From JAHDFB01 sp965658745 (GTDB lineage Bacteria; Bacteroidota; Bacteroidia; Chitinophagales; Saprospiraceae): DNA of 64,000 bases. The notes beneath the pieces are model-generated. The model saw only the letters and a list, made by a program, of their open reading frames with translations. It was not told where the DNA came from and did no database searches. The DNA lies in contig CBFHTK010000005.1 of NCBI GenBank assembly GCA_965658745.1, forward strand, positions 155,562 through 219,561. The letters are read 5' to 3'. Shown here piece by piece: positions 43,814-54,300 of this stretch. The position numbers and the translations under genes are program-made. Positions within the stretch are counted from its first letter, which is position 1. Each line of letters opens with the position of its first letter.

Positions 43814-44848
43814 TCAGAAGCGACCTACTGCTTCTCTATATATAACAGCTGTTACTACTTGACCTACGGCCTTTAAATTACTCTTGCTGATAATTGAAAT
43901 ATCATCATCATGTGTATGATGATAACTACCAAAACCACTTGCTCCTGTCATTGGACGATTTATTATATCAACAGTTGGAATTCCGGCTCTGATAATATTT
44001 ACGTGATCATCACCTATTGCACCAGCATTGTAGGACTTGAATAGATTCCCTTTACCCATTTTCTGGGCCAAGTCCCATATCTTCTCAACGTATTGTCCAG
44101 CGTATCTCACTGAATACTCTTCTTTTCCAAAACTTGCGCCTTCTGCAGCGATCATATCAAGCAGTATACCAAACTTCGCTTTATAGCCTTTAGGCACAAT
44201 ATTTTCACTCCAATATCTTGACCCCAATGCATAGGTGTCAGTCTGAGCCTCTGATCCTTCTAAATCTCCTTGATCTTCGAGATCAAATAACATTATGTCA
44301 ACGCCTAGGTCGATACTTTGCCCATGAATAAGTCTAGCTATTTCGAGCAATGCAGCAACACCTGAGGCTCCGTCATCTGCACCCATAATTGGCTCATCCT
44401 GACGTTCATTATCCTTGTCTGCTACTATCCGTGTATCCCAGTGCGCTGCAAGAAGAACTCGGTTTTTCTTCTTGGGGTTAAACTGAGCAATGATGTTGTG
44501 TCCTGGTAAAACTGTACCATCATAAATCGGCATTTCATATGATTGAACCATAGTCTTGGCACCGTAAGATTTCAACTTCTGCACCAACCAATCTCTAGTT
44601 TTGATTTGCGCCTCGGTACCTGGGACTCTAGGTCCAAAAGACAATTGCTTTTCAATGAAAACATATGCCGAGTCGCTATTGAAAATTGGGACTACTAGCT
44701 TTGCAGGAGGGATCGAAGTTGGTTCCTCCTTACAAGAAAACACAAGCATGCCAAGCAAGAAAACTATCCCAAAAAGACTCACTATCCTTCTTGACTTTTT
44801 AATCAATTGTCCACGACGTTCCATCCTTTCCATCTTTAAGGTTAACAT
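43814..44848 (-). CDS. M28 family metallopeptidase / glutaminyl-peptide cyclotransferase-like lipoprotein
   Basis: 344 residues. A basic N-terminus and a lipoprotein signal (VFLLGMLVFSC, Cys about 39) lead into an M28 catalytic domain: AAHWDTR (His, Asp; about 136-142), MGADDGASGVAALLE (Asp), LFDLEDQGD (Glu, Asp) and HHTHDDD (His). Proteins of this form are close to glutaminyl cyclases, which convert N-terminal glutamine to pyroglutamate. Either activity is possible. The ATG at 44848 overlaps cysS by 50 bases; in-frame ATGs at 44833 or 44824 would reduce this. Confidence 0.85.
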   Translation of the reverse strand: MLTLKMERMERRGQLIKKSRRIVSLFGIVFLLGMLVFSCKEEPTSIPPAKLVVPIFNSDSAYVFIEKQLSFGPRVPGTEAQIKTRDWLVQKLKSYGAKTMVQSYEMPIYDGTVLPGHNIIAQFNPKKKNRVLLAAHWDTRIVADKDNERQDEPIMGADDGASGVAALLEIARLIHGQSIDLGVDIMLFDLEDQGDLEGSEAQTDTYALGSRYWSENIVPKGYKAKFGILLDMIAAEGASFGKEEYSVRYAGQYVEKIWDLAQKMGKGNLFKSYNAGAIGDDHVNIIRAGIPTVDIINRPMTGASGFGSYHHTHDDDISIISKSNLKAVGQVVTAVIYREAVGRF

Positions 44849-46328
44849 TCATTGCCTTTAAACCGTCGCGAATCTTATCTGCACTTTCCCAATCTTTCTT
44901 ACTTCTTACGCTAGCTCGAAGCTCAATAATCAAATCCATTAATCCACCAATAATTTCTCCTCCTCCGTCGTTTGCCATCTCTGATTTCAAACCAAGTACC
45001 TCGTGTATTATCATGGTCAGTTCTGACTGCAATAACTCCAATACTTCAACTCCTATTGTATCCTTTTTCTCATTTGCTTTATGGGTATTGATTTTAGGGA
45101 CGATATCAAAGATCGAAGCCAAAGCTCTAGGACTATTGAAATCATCCATAAGATGACGATGCATGTTTTCTAAGCTTGCTAAAATTGCTTCATCATCTGT
45201 TCCCAAAGGAACTTCTGATTTGGAAGACATCAAAATGTCATAAGCTTCCATTAGTCTCTTGTAACCTTTCTCAGAAGCCTTTAAAGCATCGTCAGTGAGG
45301 TCAAGGGTGCTTCTATAGTGAGACTGCAACATGAAGAATCTCAATGCCATTGGAGAATATGCTTGTGAAATATGTTCACTTTCTCCAGTCAATAATTGAG
45401 GTGGTGTAATTGTGTTACCGTCACTCTTGGACATCTTACGACCGTTCATCAGCAACATGTTGGTATGAAGCCAGTAGTTAGCTGGCTGGCATTGGCAACT
45501 TCCCATATTCTGGGCAATCTCATTCTCATGATGTGGAAATTTCAAGTCATTACCCCCTCCATGAATATCAAATGTTTTTCCTAGATACTTCGTACTCATT
45601 GCTGAACACTCAAGGTGCCAACCAGGGAAACCTAACGACCAAGGTGATGGCCATTTCATCAAATGATCTTCTGAAGCCTTCATCCAAATCGCAAAATCAG
45701 AAGGATGATTTTTCTCATCTTGATTTTTGAGATTGTCTCGACTTTCAGCCATCAAGTCATCAATTTTGCGACCAGACAACTGTCCATATGATGCATTTTC
45801 ATTTGCAAATTTGATTGTATCAAAATACACAGAACCATTCTTGATATAACCATAGCCATTATCAATTATCTGCTGAACCATATCTATCTGCTCAATTATA
45901 TGAGCTGTAGCTCTAGGTTCAATAGAAGGCTTTTTAGCATTGAAAATATCCATCATTTCGTGAAAGCCATTGGTGTACTTTTGTACAACCTCCATCGGCT
46001 CCAGTGCATCCAATCTTGCTCCTTTGCTAATTCGATCTTCACCATCATCAAGCAAATGGCCAACATCTGTAATATTCCTCACATATCTGACCTTATAACC
46101 TAAAGAAACCAAGTATCTATAGATGAAATCAAACCGTACAAATGTCATTACATTCCCTAAATGCACGTCACTATAAACAGTTGGACCACAAACATACATT
46201 CCGATATGTCCTTCCACAATGGGTTTAAAAACCTCCTTCTCTCCAGAAAGACTATTCTGGATCGATAATTGAGCGCCTTGTTGAATCAACCTATCAGCAA
46301 CAGGGCTTGTAGCTTTTGATATATTCAT
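44799..46328 (-). CDS. cysS: Cysteinyl-tRNA synthetase
   Basis: 509 residues; charges tRNA-Cys. The zinc cysteine is in MYVCGPTVYSDVHLGN (Cys about 47; HLGN is the HIGH motif), WHLECSAMS supplies the second Cys, the HGGGNDLKFPHHENE block holds further zinc ligands, and GRKMSKSDGNT is the KMSKS loop. The C-terminal helical anticodon region is complete, ending VNLKDGKDGTSW. A -7 box lies four bases before the ATG. Confidence 0.96.
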   Translation of the reverse strand: MNISKATSPVADRLIQQGAQLSIQNSLSGEKEVFKPIVEGHIGMYVCGPTVYSDVHLGNVMTFVRFDFIYRYLVSLGYKVRYVRNITDVGHLLDDGEDRISKGARLDALEPMEVVQKYTNGFHEMMDIFNAKKPSIEPRATAHIIEQIDMVQQIIDNGYGYIKNGSVYFDTIKFANENASYGQLSGRKIDDLMAESRDNLKNQDEKNHPSDFAIWMKASEDHLMKWPSPWSLGFPGWHLECSAMSTKYLGKTFDIHGGGNDLKFPHHENEIAQNMGSCQCQPANYWLHTNMLLMNGRKMSKSDGNTITPPQLLTGESEHISQAYSPMALRFFMLQSHYRSTLDLTDDALKASEKGYKRLMEAYDILMSSKSEVPLGTDDEAILASLENMHRHLMDDFNSPRALASIFDIVPKINTHKANEKKDTIGVEVLELLQSELTMIIHEVLGLKSEMANDGGGEIIGGLMDLIIELRASVRSKKDWESADKIRDGLKAMNVNLKDGKDGTSWTID

Positions 46329-46332
46329 GGTG

Positions 46333-46340
46333 CAAAATTA
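46333..46340 (-). promoter_or_regulatory. -7 promoter box four bases from the cysS start (leaderless mRNA likely)
   Basis: The minus strand reads TAATTTTG, an exact TAnnTTTG match, with four bases between it and the ATG at 46328. Confidence 0.5.
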
Positions 46341-46428
46341 GTGAATATCAACATTCTATGCAGCGCATCACTGCACGAATATTATCAATGTCATAAATTT
46401 CTGTAATGTTTGCCACCAATACTACTCA

Positions 46429-47310
46429 CTAGACTGCCATCGATTGCATTCTCTCGTTGGCAAATCCTATCTTCTGCATTTGATGAACTTCAAGGCTAGG
46501 AAATCCAAAATCCACAACAATCTTACCTCGCAGTAGGTAGCAACCATTTCCCTGAAACGGTGATTTCTTGAGGGAAATAGGAAAATGCACTGAATCAAAC
46601 ATATCGCCCTGTCGATCAATCCATGTAGCAAAATTCATATGCTTATTTGTAGATGTTGTGACATCTTTTTTTGTTACATAGTAGCCAACTATTTGCATAG
46701 TCTTTCCTTCATATTGCATCATACTTTTTGCTGTAAAATCGCTTGCTATTCTCGATTCAATTAAATCAAACGACGAACATAATGGAAATCCCAACAAAGC
46801 AATCTATGAACCATTTTTCCAGTTTCATTGGCAAAGACGATTGGGTTGAATACAACAAGTTTTTGCTGATACATTAGGAAGTCACTTCGATATAGTCGAC
46901 TAACCTCCTGAGGTCTAACTCCTACAAATTCATGCTCCAACAACTCACTTGGTGGCTTTGGAAGATGTCGATAAATAACAAAGAAATTCTTGAATTCAGG
47001 TGCTGCTCGTCTTATCATTTCACCGCTATTCGAGCTGTAAGTAAGATGTTCACACAGTTCTTCAAATCCCTTTTGATTTTTTGGCTAGAGCTGTGTAATA
47101 GTATTTTCCGTCATTTCGAAATTCAACCCCTACAATCGGTTTGATGCCGTTTTCTCTACATAGACGAATAAAACTATGCGCAGCTGAAATATTATTGATG
47201 TCCGTCAGTACAAGAGTGCTTTGTTGCAACTTCCTGCCAAGTTGTACTAAATGACTAGGACTTAGAGTTCCATAACGAAGAGAAAAAAAGGTGTGATTAT
47301 TTAAGTACAT
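46429..47310 (-). pseudogene. Gutted DNA polymerase III alpha subunit (DnaE-like) remnant
   Basis: Three pieces in order. Piece 1 (47310 to about 47062) is the PHP-domain start MYLNNHTFFSLRYGTLSPSH, LTDINNIS and GIKPIVGVEFRN. A one-base insertion in GGGATTTGAA near 47060 ends it; reading on in another frame gives FEELCEHLTYSS and then PEFKNFFVIY up to MVHRLL near 46805 (piece 2). There the sequence jumps directly to LGFPLCSSFDLIES and the C-terminal part (46797-46429) with YEGKTMQIVGYYVTKK and GNGCYLLRGKIVVDFG. Family members of this type are about 1000 residues. Roughly 600 residues carrying the polymerase active site are missing. It cannot make a polymerase. Confidence 0.85.
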
Positions 47311-47543
47311 ATCTCAAAATTTAGCGTAAAAACAATCGCTTCTTCGAGAATGTCGTATAAATCGACACTAATACACCGAATAAGCTGACAAATTTGACTA
47401 ATTATCACGAATTCTAAAAATATTTGTGCATATTTTTCTGTTTATATTTTTGACAAGAATTGCGCAATTGATGATAGCCTCCATTATTGTCAACTTTTGG
47501 CATAGAAATTGGATATAATATCAACAAGACCAAATACCTGATT

Positions 47544-48140
47544 ATGAAATATTTACTGACAGCACTATGTGCTATCGTCTCTTCTTTAGTTGGAAACGCA
47601 GAAAACCTGATTGAGGAATCGTGCACTGATCGAGATGACAAACTATCTGCAGCAACCATATCATATATTGATCAATACAAAGATATTGCGGTTGCAGAGA
47701 TGTATAGAAGCGGCATACCAGCAAGTATCATTTTGGCTCAAGGCATTCATGAATCCGCAAATGGTCACTCTCGACTAGCAAAGGAATCAAATAATCATTT
47801 TGGAATAAAATGCAAGTCCTATTGGAAGGGCCAGACATATTATCACAAGGATGACGATTATGACAACCAAGGCAATCTAACTGACTCCTGCTTTCGAGCG
47901 TACAATGAAGTAATCGACAGTTATATTGATCATTCCAACTTTCTGATGTACACTGCTCACTACTCGGTCTTATTTCAATATGACAGAACCGACTATGTTG
48001 CATGGGCAAATGGACTAAAATCATGCGGCTACGCAACTGACAAGGCTTACGCCCAAAAGCTTATTGACAAGATCAATCTGTATAATCTACACCATTTTGA
48101 CCTTTGGCAGAATCCTTTTGAATTGATTCAAGGGAAATAG
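47544..48140 (+). CDS. Exported glucosaminidase-domain protein (GH73-like)
   Basis: 198 residues from the ATG at 47544, giving signal peptide MKYLLTALCAIVSSLVGNA; an earlier start at 47487 is unlikely. The glucosaminidase domain runs from about 40 to 185. YRSGIPASIILAQGIHESANGHSRLAKESNNHFGIKCKSYWKG contains the conserved catalytic glutamate region (HESANG), and FRAYNEVIDSYIDHSNFL and YVAWANGLKSCGYATDKAYAQKL are typical. It should cleave N-acetylglucosamine linkages in peptidoglycan, in the periplasm. Confidence 0.88.
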   Translation: MKYLLTALCAIVSSLVGNAENLIEESCTDRDDKLSAATISYIDQYKDIAVAEMYRSGIPASIILAQGIHESANGHSRLAKESNNHFGIKCKSYWKGQTYYHKDDDYDNQGNLTDSCFRAYNEVIDSYIDHSNFLMYTAHYSVLFQYDRTDYVAWANGLKSCGYATDKAYAQKLIDKINLYNLHHFDLWQNPFELIQGK

Positions 48141-48254
48141 TAAAGGAGAATCAACTTGGCTGTAAGGCTGTTCGAGAAATAGTGAGAATGCTTCAATCAT
48201 TCACTTTATTTGGGCGAAAGCTAAGCCAAATGCATACTTAGAATCTAGATGTTT

Positions 48255-48280
48255 TTGCACAAGTTTTAGTTTTTGTGCAA
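48255..48280. promoter_or_regulatory. Inverted repeat upstream of the giant surface protein gene
   Basis: TTGCACAA (48255-48262) and TTGTGCAA (48273-48280) form an 8-bp inverted repeat with a 10-base gap, 44 bases before the ATG at 48324. It could be an operator or a short hairpin. No exact -7 box was found beside it. Confidence 0.35.
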
Positions 48281-48323
48281 CAATTCGTTATCTTCAATCA
48301 TATAGTAATCATATGCGATTGTG

Positions 48324-51300
48324 ATGATAGCAAAACGAATTGCGATTCTACTTCTTATGATATTCGGGTATCAACTACTTTGCTTCTCGCAATGTGGTTG
48401 TACGAATTGCCCATTGCCAACTGATGATAGCGGTATTGTTACAAGTACAATCAATATTAGTGGATCTAGCAATAGCGTTCTTGGCACAAATGGTCAATAT
48501 CTAAAAAGTGTTCATCTATCTATTGAATCACTTGAAATCGGAGAATTTGAGATACGGTTATATGCTCCTAGCGGAGATTTCGTGACACTTAGTACAAGTA
48601 ACAATCCTGGAAACACACCCACGTTCTTTTTCGATATTTGCTTCGTTTCCTGTGATCAGACGGCGTTGCCTGACGATGGATTCATAGATTTTTTTGATTC
48701 TAGTGCCCCTTATCTTCCAAATGTAAATTATACAGGTTCTTACTATCCCGTTCAGTCTCTGGGCCCACCTTATAACAGCCTAGGGTGCTTGGAAACACTA
48801 ACAGGTACTGTTGATGGAGACTGGCAACTATGGATAGAAGATCAGTGGCCAACTGGTATTACTTCAAACGCTACAATTCTTGATTGGTCCCTTGAATTTG
48901 CCGATAACACTGGTACAAATTGCACTAACAACAACTGTAATGTTGGTGCACCAGTATGCAACTTGAGCAATTATCAACTCGTTGTGCCTCCACCGCAGGT
49001 TTTTTGTGAGGGCGAAGGTATACTTGATTTTAGCATAAATCCGACCTTCATCGGTGGTCCACCTGAACCTCAACTATATGGGTACAAATTCTACGTAGTG
49101 AATGCAGATAATAATATCATTCTCGAAATTACTGATGAAGCACCAGATATGACTGCATATCCTGCAGGTGACTATGAAGTATGTATTGTACAATACTTGT
49201 TGACTGACGAGGATTTGCTACCTATTGTGGGAGAAAGTTACGGTTCAATCTTTGTTGATATAGCTAATGGAGTATACTGCGCCTTCATATCTTGTTCAGT
49301 TGTAGGCATTCTTCCAAATGATCCGACACCGATAATTTCCTGGCCAACTACACTATGTGCAGGGCAATTATATGACTTTCCAATTGAAAATTTTGATCCT
49401 ACAGCTACTTACTTACTATCAATCAGTTCGGGTAGTTTCGGCCAGTTTACTTTTGATGACGACACAGGAGTCATAAGCTTATTGCCCAATTCAGGCCCAA
49501 TTAGTATATGTGTAGAAATTCAAAATGATTGCGATAATGTTCCGAATTGTGCGAGTATACCTGTTGTAGTAGGCAACGAACAACCAATTCTTGATAGCCC
49601 TTTCGGTGTCTGTCTAAACACCTCTTTTCAAGTTGATGTACTTAACGATCCTCTAGCAGAAACATATACATGGACGATTTCGGGTCCTGGAGTTATCGAC
49701 ATCGACAATAATAACTCTATCGACGCTTCAAGTACTGGAGTAGGAACTATTACTATATGCGCGGTTGCTTCGTCTAGCAATTGTGGCACGTCACCAGAGG
49801 AATGTGTGGACATCATAGTATCCGACCCAACTCCTCCCACAATTTTTGCGGACCCTGTATATTGTATCCCAACTGGATTCCTAGTAGGCAATGCAAACGG
49901 GGGTGCAAGCTCTACAGTCTATACACAACTGAGTGGGCCAGGGACTATTACATTCTATAATCCCAACGTAGTGACAACCGAATTCACTGTTGATCTTCCA
50001 GGAACCTATACCATTCAATTGACAAAAACGGTAAATGGATGTGAAGTAAGTACAACAGCCACTTTCGAGGTTGTGGAGGGCCTAGTCGAACCTATCCTGA
50101 ATGCTCCAACAGAAGTATGCTTCGATGAATCATTCATTGTAAGTGATACAAATACACCGCCTGCACAACAATATAATTGGACCGTTTCTGGACCAGGAAC
50201 AATAAGTGAAAATAACAATTCATCTGTTGAAATAACACCTTCAACCGCAGGTCTGATTGAAGTTTGTGCGACCACTAGCAGCACTGAATGTGGAAACTCT
50301 ACTGAAATATGTGTAACAATTGATGTACTCGATCCAGCAGCCCCAGAAATTGCAGCTGCATCTCCCGTTTGCATACCTGGAGATTTTGTGATTGGAACTC
50401 CAAACAACAATACAAATCCATTAAACTGGCAACAAGTAAGCGGACCGGGAACATTCGTATTTAATGCACCTACCCAAGCTAGCACAGCTTATAGTGTTGA
50501 CCTTCCTGGAATTTACGTAATTGAATTTAGCGAGGATAACAATGGCTGTATTCGCACAACTAGTCAAGTAATTGAAGTTCTTCCTGAACTCGAGGTAACC
50601 GGTGAGGTCAATTGTGTAGGAAATCAATTCCAGGTAAGCCTAACATTTCTCAATGGACTTGCTCCATATGCTGTTTTTAATAATCCAGTGTCCAGCAATA
50701 CTTATACATCAGAACTATATCCATCAGGATCTGCTGTGCTCTTCACGTATACAGATGCCAATGGATGTGAAGGACAATTCTTCGTACAAGAGTTTTGCAC
50801 TTGTATCACAGATGCCGGAACAATGGACCAGACTTTGATAGAGTTTTGTGATATTACTCAAGTAGCTCAAGGAATTGACAATAATGATTCTACTTTTGAC
50901 AGTAACGATGTTGGCATTTATATACTTCACACCTCACCGACTAACTCGCTTGGAACTGTGCTTCAAGAAAGCAATAGTGGATTATTCTCTTTTGCACCAC
51001 CGATGGTGTTGGGTGAAACATACTATATATCTTATGTAGTTGGAGATCCTCTTAACGGAAGTGTAGATCTCAATGATCCTTGCCTATCTGTCTCAATTGG
51101 TCAACCGGTAATATGGCAGGAAGAAATCTCCGCTGAAATTCAAATCACAGAAGATTTGGACGAATGCGACAACCAGCTTACCGTAACTGCTTTACTAAGT
51201 CAGAGTTCAATAAGTAACTTGTTGAATAATTGGACCATTATCAGCAGTCCACCCGGAGCAACTGCAGTTTTTTCTACACCTAATCAATTAAGTACAGACG

Positions 51301-54300
51301 TTGTATTCGATACGCCTGGTGATTACGTAGTAGAATACATCGGTACTGGAAATAGTTGTTCTTTCACTGCCGAGATTGAGGTAACGATTTATGAACCACT
51401 TGAAATCTCCGAACCAATGATCGAATGTTCACCTGATGGTAGTACTTATCAAGTCACTGTGACCATAAATCAAGGGAACGAACCTTACACTATCAATGGA
51501 ATGTCGATTTCAGGAAATACCTTTATTTCGTCAAGTATTCCTTCAGGATCTCCCTATTCATTTGTCATTGCCGACAATAGTCCGTGTCCTTCAGAAACCA
51601 TACAAGGCACTTTTAACTGCGATTGCACAAGTGACAGCGGTCTTATGCTTGACGCGATAATTGAACTCTGCGCACCAGAGCAGGCAATTGCACAACATAA
51701 CAATGACGAATTCTTAGATAGTAACGATGATTTTCTTTTTGTTCTTCATGATAATCCTGGTTATTCCTTAGGAAATATTATTGCTGAAAATCAAACAGGC
51801 ATTTTCGATTTTCCAACCGATATAACTCTTGGTCAAACCTACTACATATCCTTCGTCGTAGGTAATGCGCTAGGAACAGGTATAGACTACGATGACCCAT
51901 GTCTTAGTGTCAGTATCGGTCAACCTGTGATTTGGTATCAAACACCTGCTGCGACAATCAGTTCAGATCTTGAATCTTGTGAAGGAATCTTTGATGTTGT
52001 TATTGAAAATGCTTTAGAATCTACCATAGTCTGGACAATTCTCAATGCTCCAGCAGGTAGTAGTCCTCAATTGAACACTTCTATACCTGAAGAAATTCAG
52101 CTAACTGCTGATATCCCGGGACAGTATACGTTACAGAGTACTCTCATCAATGGAATCTGTGAACAAGTGTTAACTGTTAATCTCATATTTAATGAGAGTA
52201 TTATTGTTGAGGAAATCGAAGAAATTTGCGATGGCTTAGTCTATGAAGTCAGCTTTACTATCCAAGGTGGAAGCGGTCCTTTTGAAATAGATGGAGAACA
52301 AATTAGTGGAAATAATTTCGTTTCCGAATCAATCGCATCAGGCGACAACTACTCGTTTGAAGTAATTGATAACAATGGCTGTACAACTGTTGTAACAGGA
52401 GCTAGAAATTGTGATTGTGAATCAAATGCGGGCATAATGTCTAATGCCCTAGTGAGTGTATGTGATACGAGTCAAGCAATAACGGTCAATTTTCCCACAG
52501 ATACTTTTCTTGAAAGCAATGACGTAGGTCGTTTCTTCCTGCATGACGGTGAGAATGATATCCTTGGTAATGTCTTCACTCAAAATACGACAGGTATTTT
52601 TAACTACCAAGAACCATTAGTACCCGGTGTTACATACTATGTTTCTTATGTTATTGGAGACGAAATTGCGGGTGGAAACATAAACTTAAATGATCCATGC
52701 CTTGATGTCAGTGTAGGAACTCCTGTCCAGTGGAATTTACCGTTACAATCTCAACTAATAGGTGAAATTTCAACCTGTGAAAAAAACTTGATGATTCCAA
52801 ACTCGGACATCATAGGAAATTCAGACACCATAGTATGGAGCTTATTGGAAAATCCTGTAAATAGTAGTCTTGAAATTGAATACTCAAAGGATGCTGTAAA
52901 TTTCGAATTTGATTCAACTGGAACCTACATATTCGAATACACGTTTACAAATCTTTCTTGCGAGTATAAAGACACATTGCAGATTGAAATCTTACCAGAA
53001 ATTGAATTAGAGGACGTTCAGATTATTTGTAGTCCTGATAATTCAACATACGAAGTTTCATTTGTAGTTGTAGGAGGAGAAGGGCCATACCTTGTGAATG
53101 GAGTAGAATTAGCGGACAATTTCTTTTCAAGCGGTCCAATTGCTGCCGGTGATGAATATTCGTGGTTTGTTGATGACTTCGGCGTTTGCTCAAGTATCAG
53201 CCTTCAAGGTGTCCAAGACTGCTCTTGCCCAAATTCTGCTGGACACCTTTCGGATATAGCGATCGAGCTTTGTGAAGGAGAAAACCTCAATATCAATTAT
53301 GAATCCGTTCCACTAAATATTGATGAATACCAAGATTTTTTGGTACTACACGATGGTACGTCAAGTACATTAGGTCAAACTCTACAAGTAATAGAAAATC
53401 AAGAGCTTTTCTTTGATATAGACATCCCTCTGAATCAACAGCTTTGGATCACTCCAATCTCTGCCCCGTTACTTTCAGATGGTCAGATTGACTTCTTCGA
53501 CCCTTGCCTGCAGATTGGAATCAGCACTCCCGTGACTTGGGAGTCAAATACCCTGCTGAATATGGAAACTGATAATCAACTTTTATGTGAAGGAGATTTC
53601 ATTACAATCACCTTACAGTTTATTGGACAGCAATATCCGATTCTTGCAGAGTTACAAGGCCCCGGCATTTCTGAAATAATACAATTTAATTCAGGTGCTC
53701 CGATGAATATCGTTGTCGTTGCTGAAAGTTCAGGCTTTTTCACCTTAAATCCAATTGATATAAACTGTTTAGATGCTTCCTCCATTCTCTCCATTGAAGT
53801 AGAGGTTGAAGACTGTTCTTGCATTAGTTATACATTTAACCCTGTTGACTCGATATGCGTTACCGAAGCATCAATTGACCTTTCAACTTGGATCAACGAA
53901 ACAACTAATGGTAACTGGGACATTATTAACTCAACTAGTTCTATCCCACCGAGTCTAAATTCGAGCGATAATTTAGACATTTCAGAGGTAACAACTGGCT
54001 CAACAACTCTTAGCTTTGAGTCTTCGGACCCAGAAAGCTGCGATTCAACTTACCTTTTTGAGATTTATCTAGAATCTTCCTATGATGCAGAGGTGGACAT
54101 CTCGTATCAGCTTTATTGCCATGATGAAGTGCAAAACATACAATTAATTGATTTCATTACTGGTGCACTACCTCCTGGATATTGGACTGAAGAATTTGAA
54201 AATCAAGTAAGTCAATTGGCTTCAAGCGAGATTAATCTTCAGTTCAAGGAGCCTGGTCTCTATAACTATAGTTACGTTTCGGAGCAACCAAACATATTGT

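Noticed and set aside
50015..50485. 156-codon minus-strand frame inside the giant surface protein
   Set aside because: Antisense to a repeat-bearing coding region; its apparent length comes from codon bias on the real strand.
50796..53546. Regularly spaced repeats as a CRISPR or satellite array
   Set aside because: Spacing is about 800 bases, the DNA copies are diverged, and all lie in one long reading frame, so they are protein repeats.
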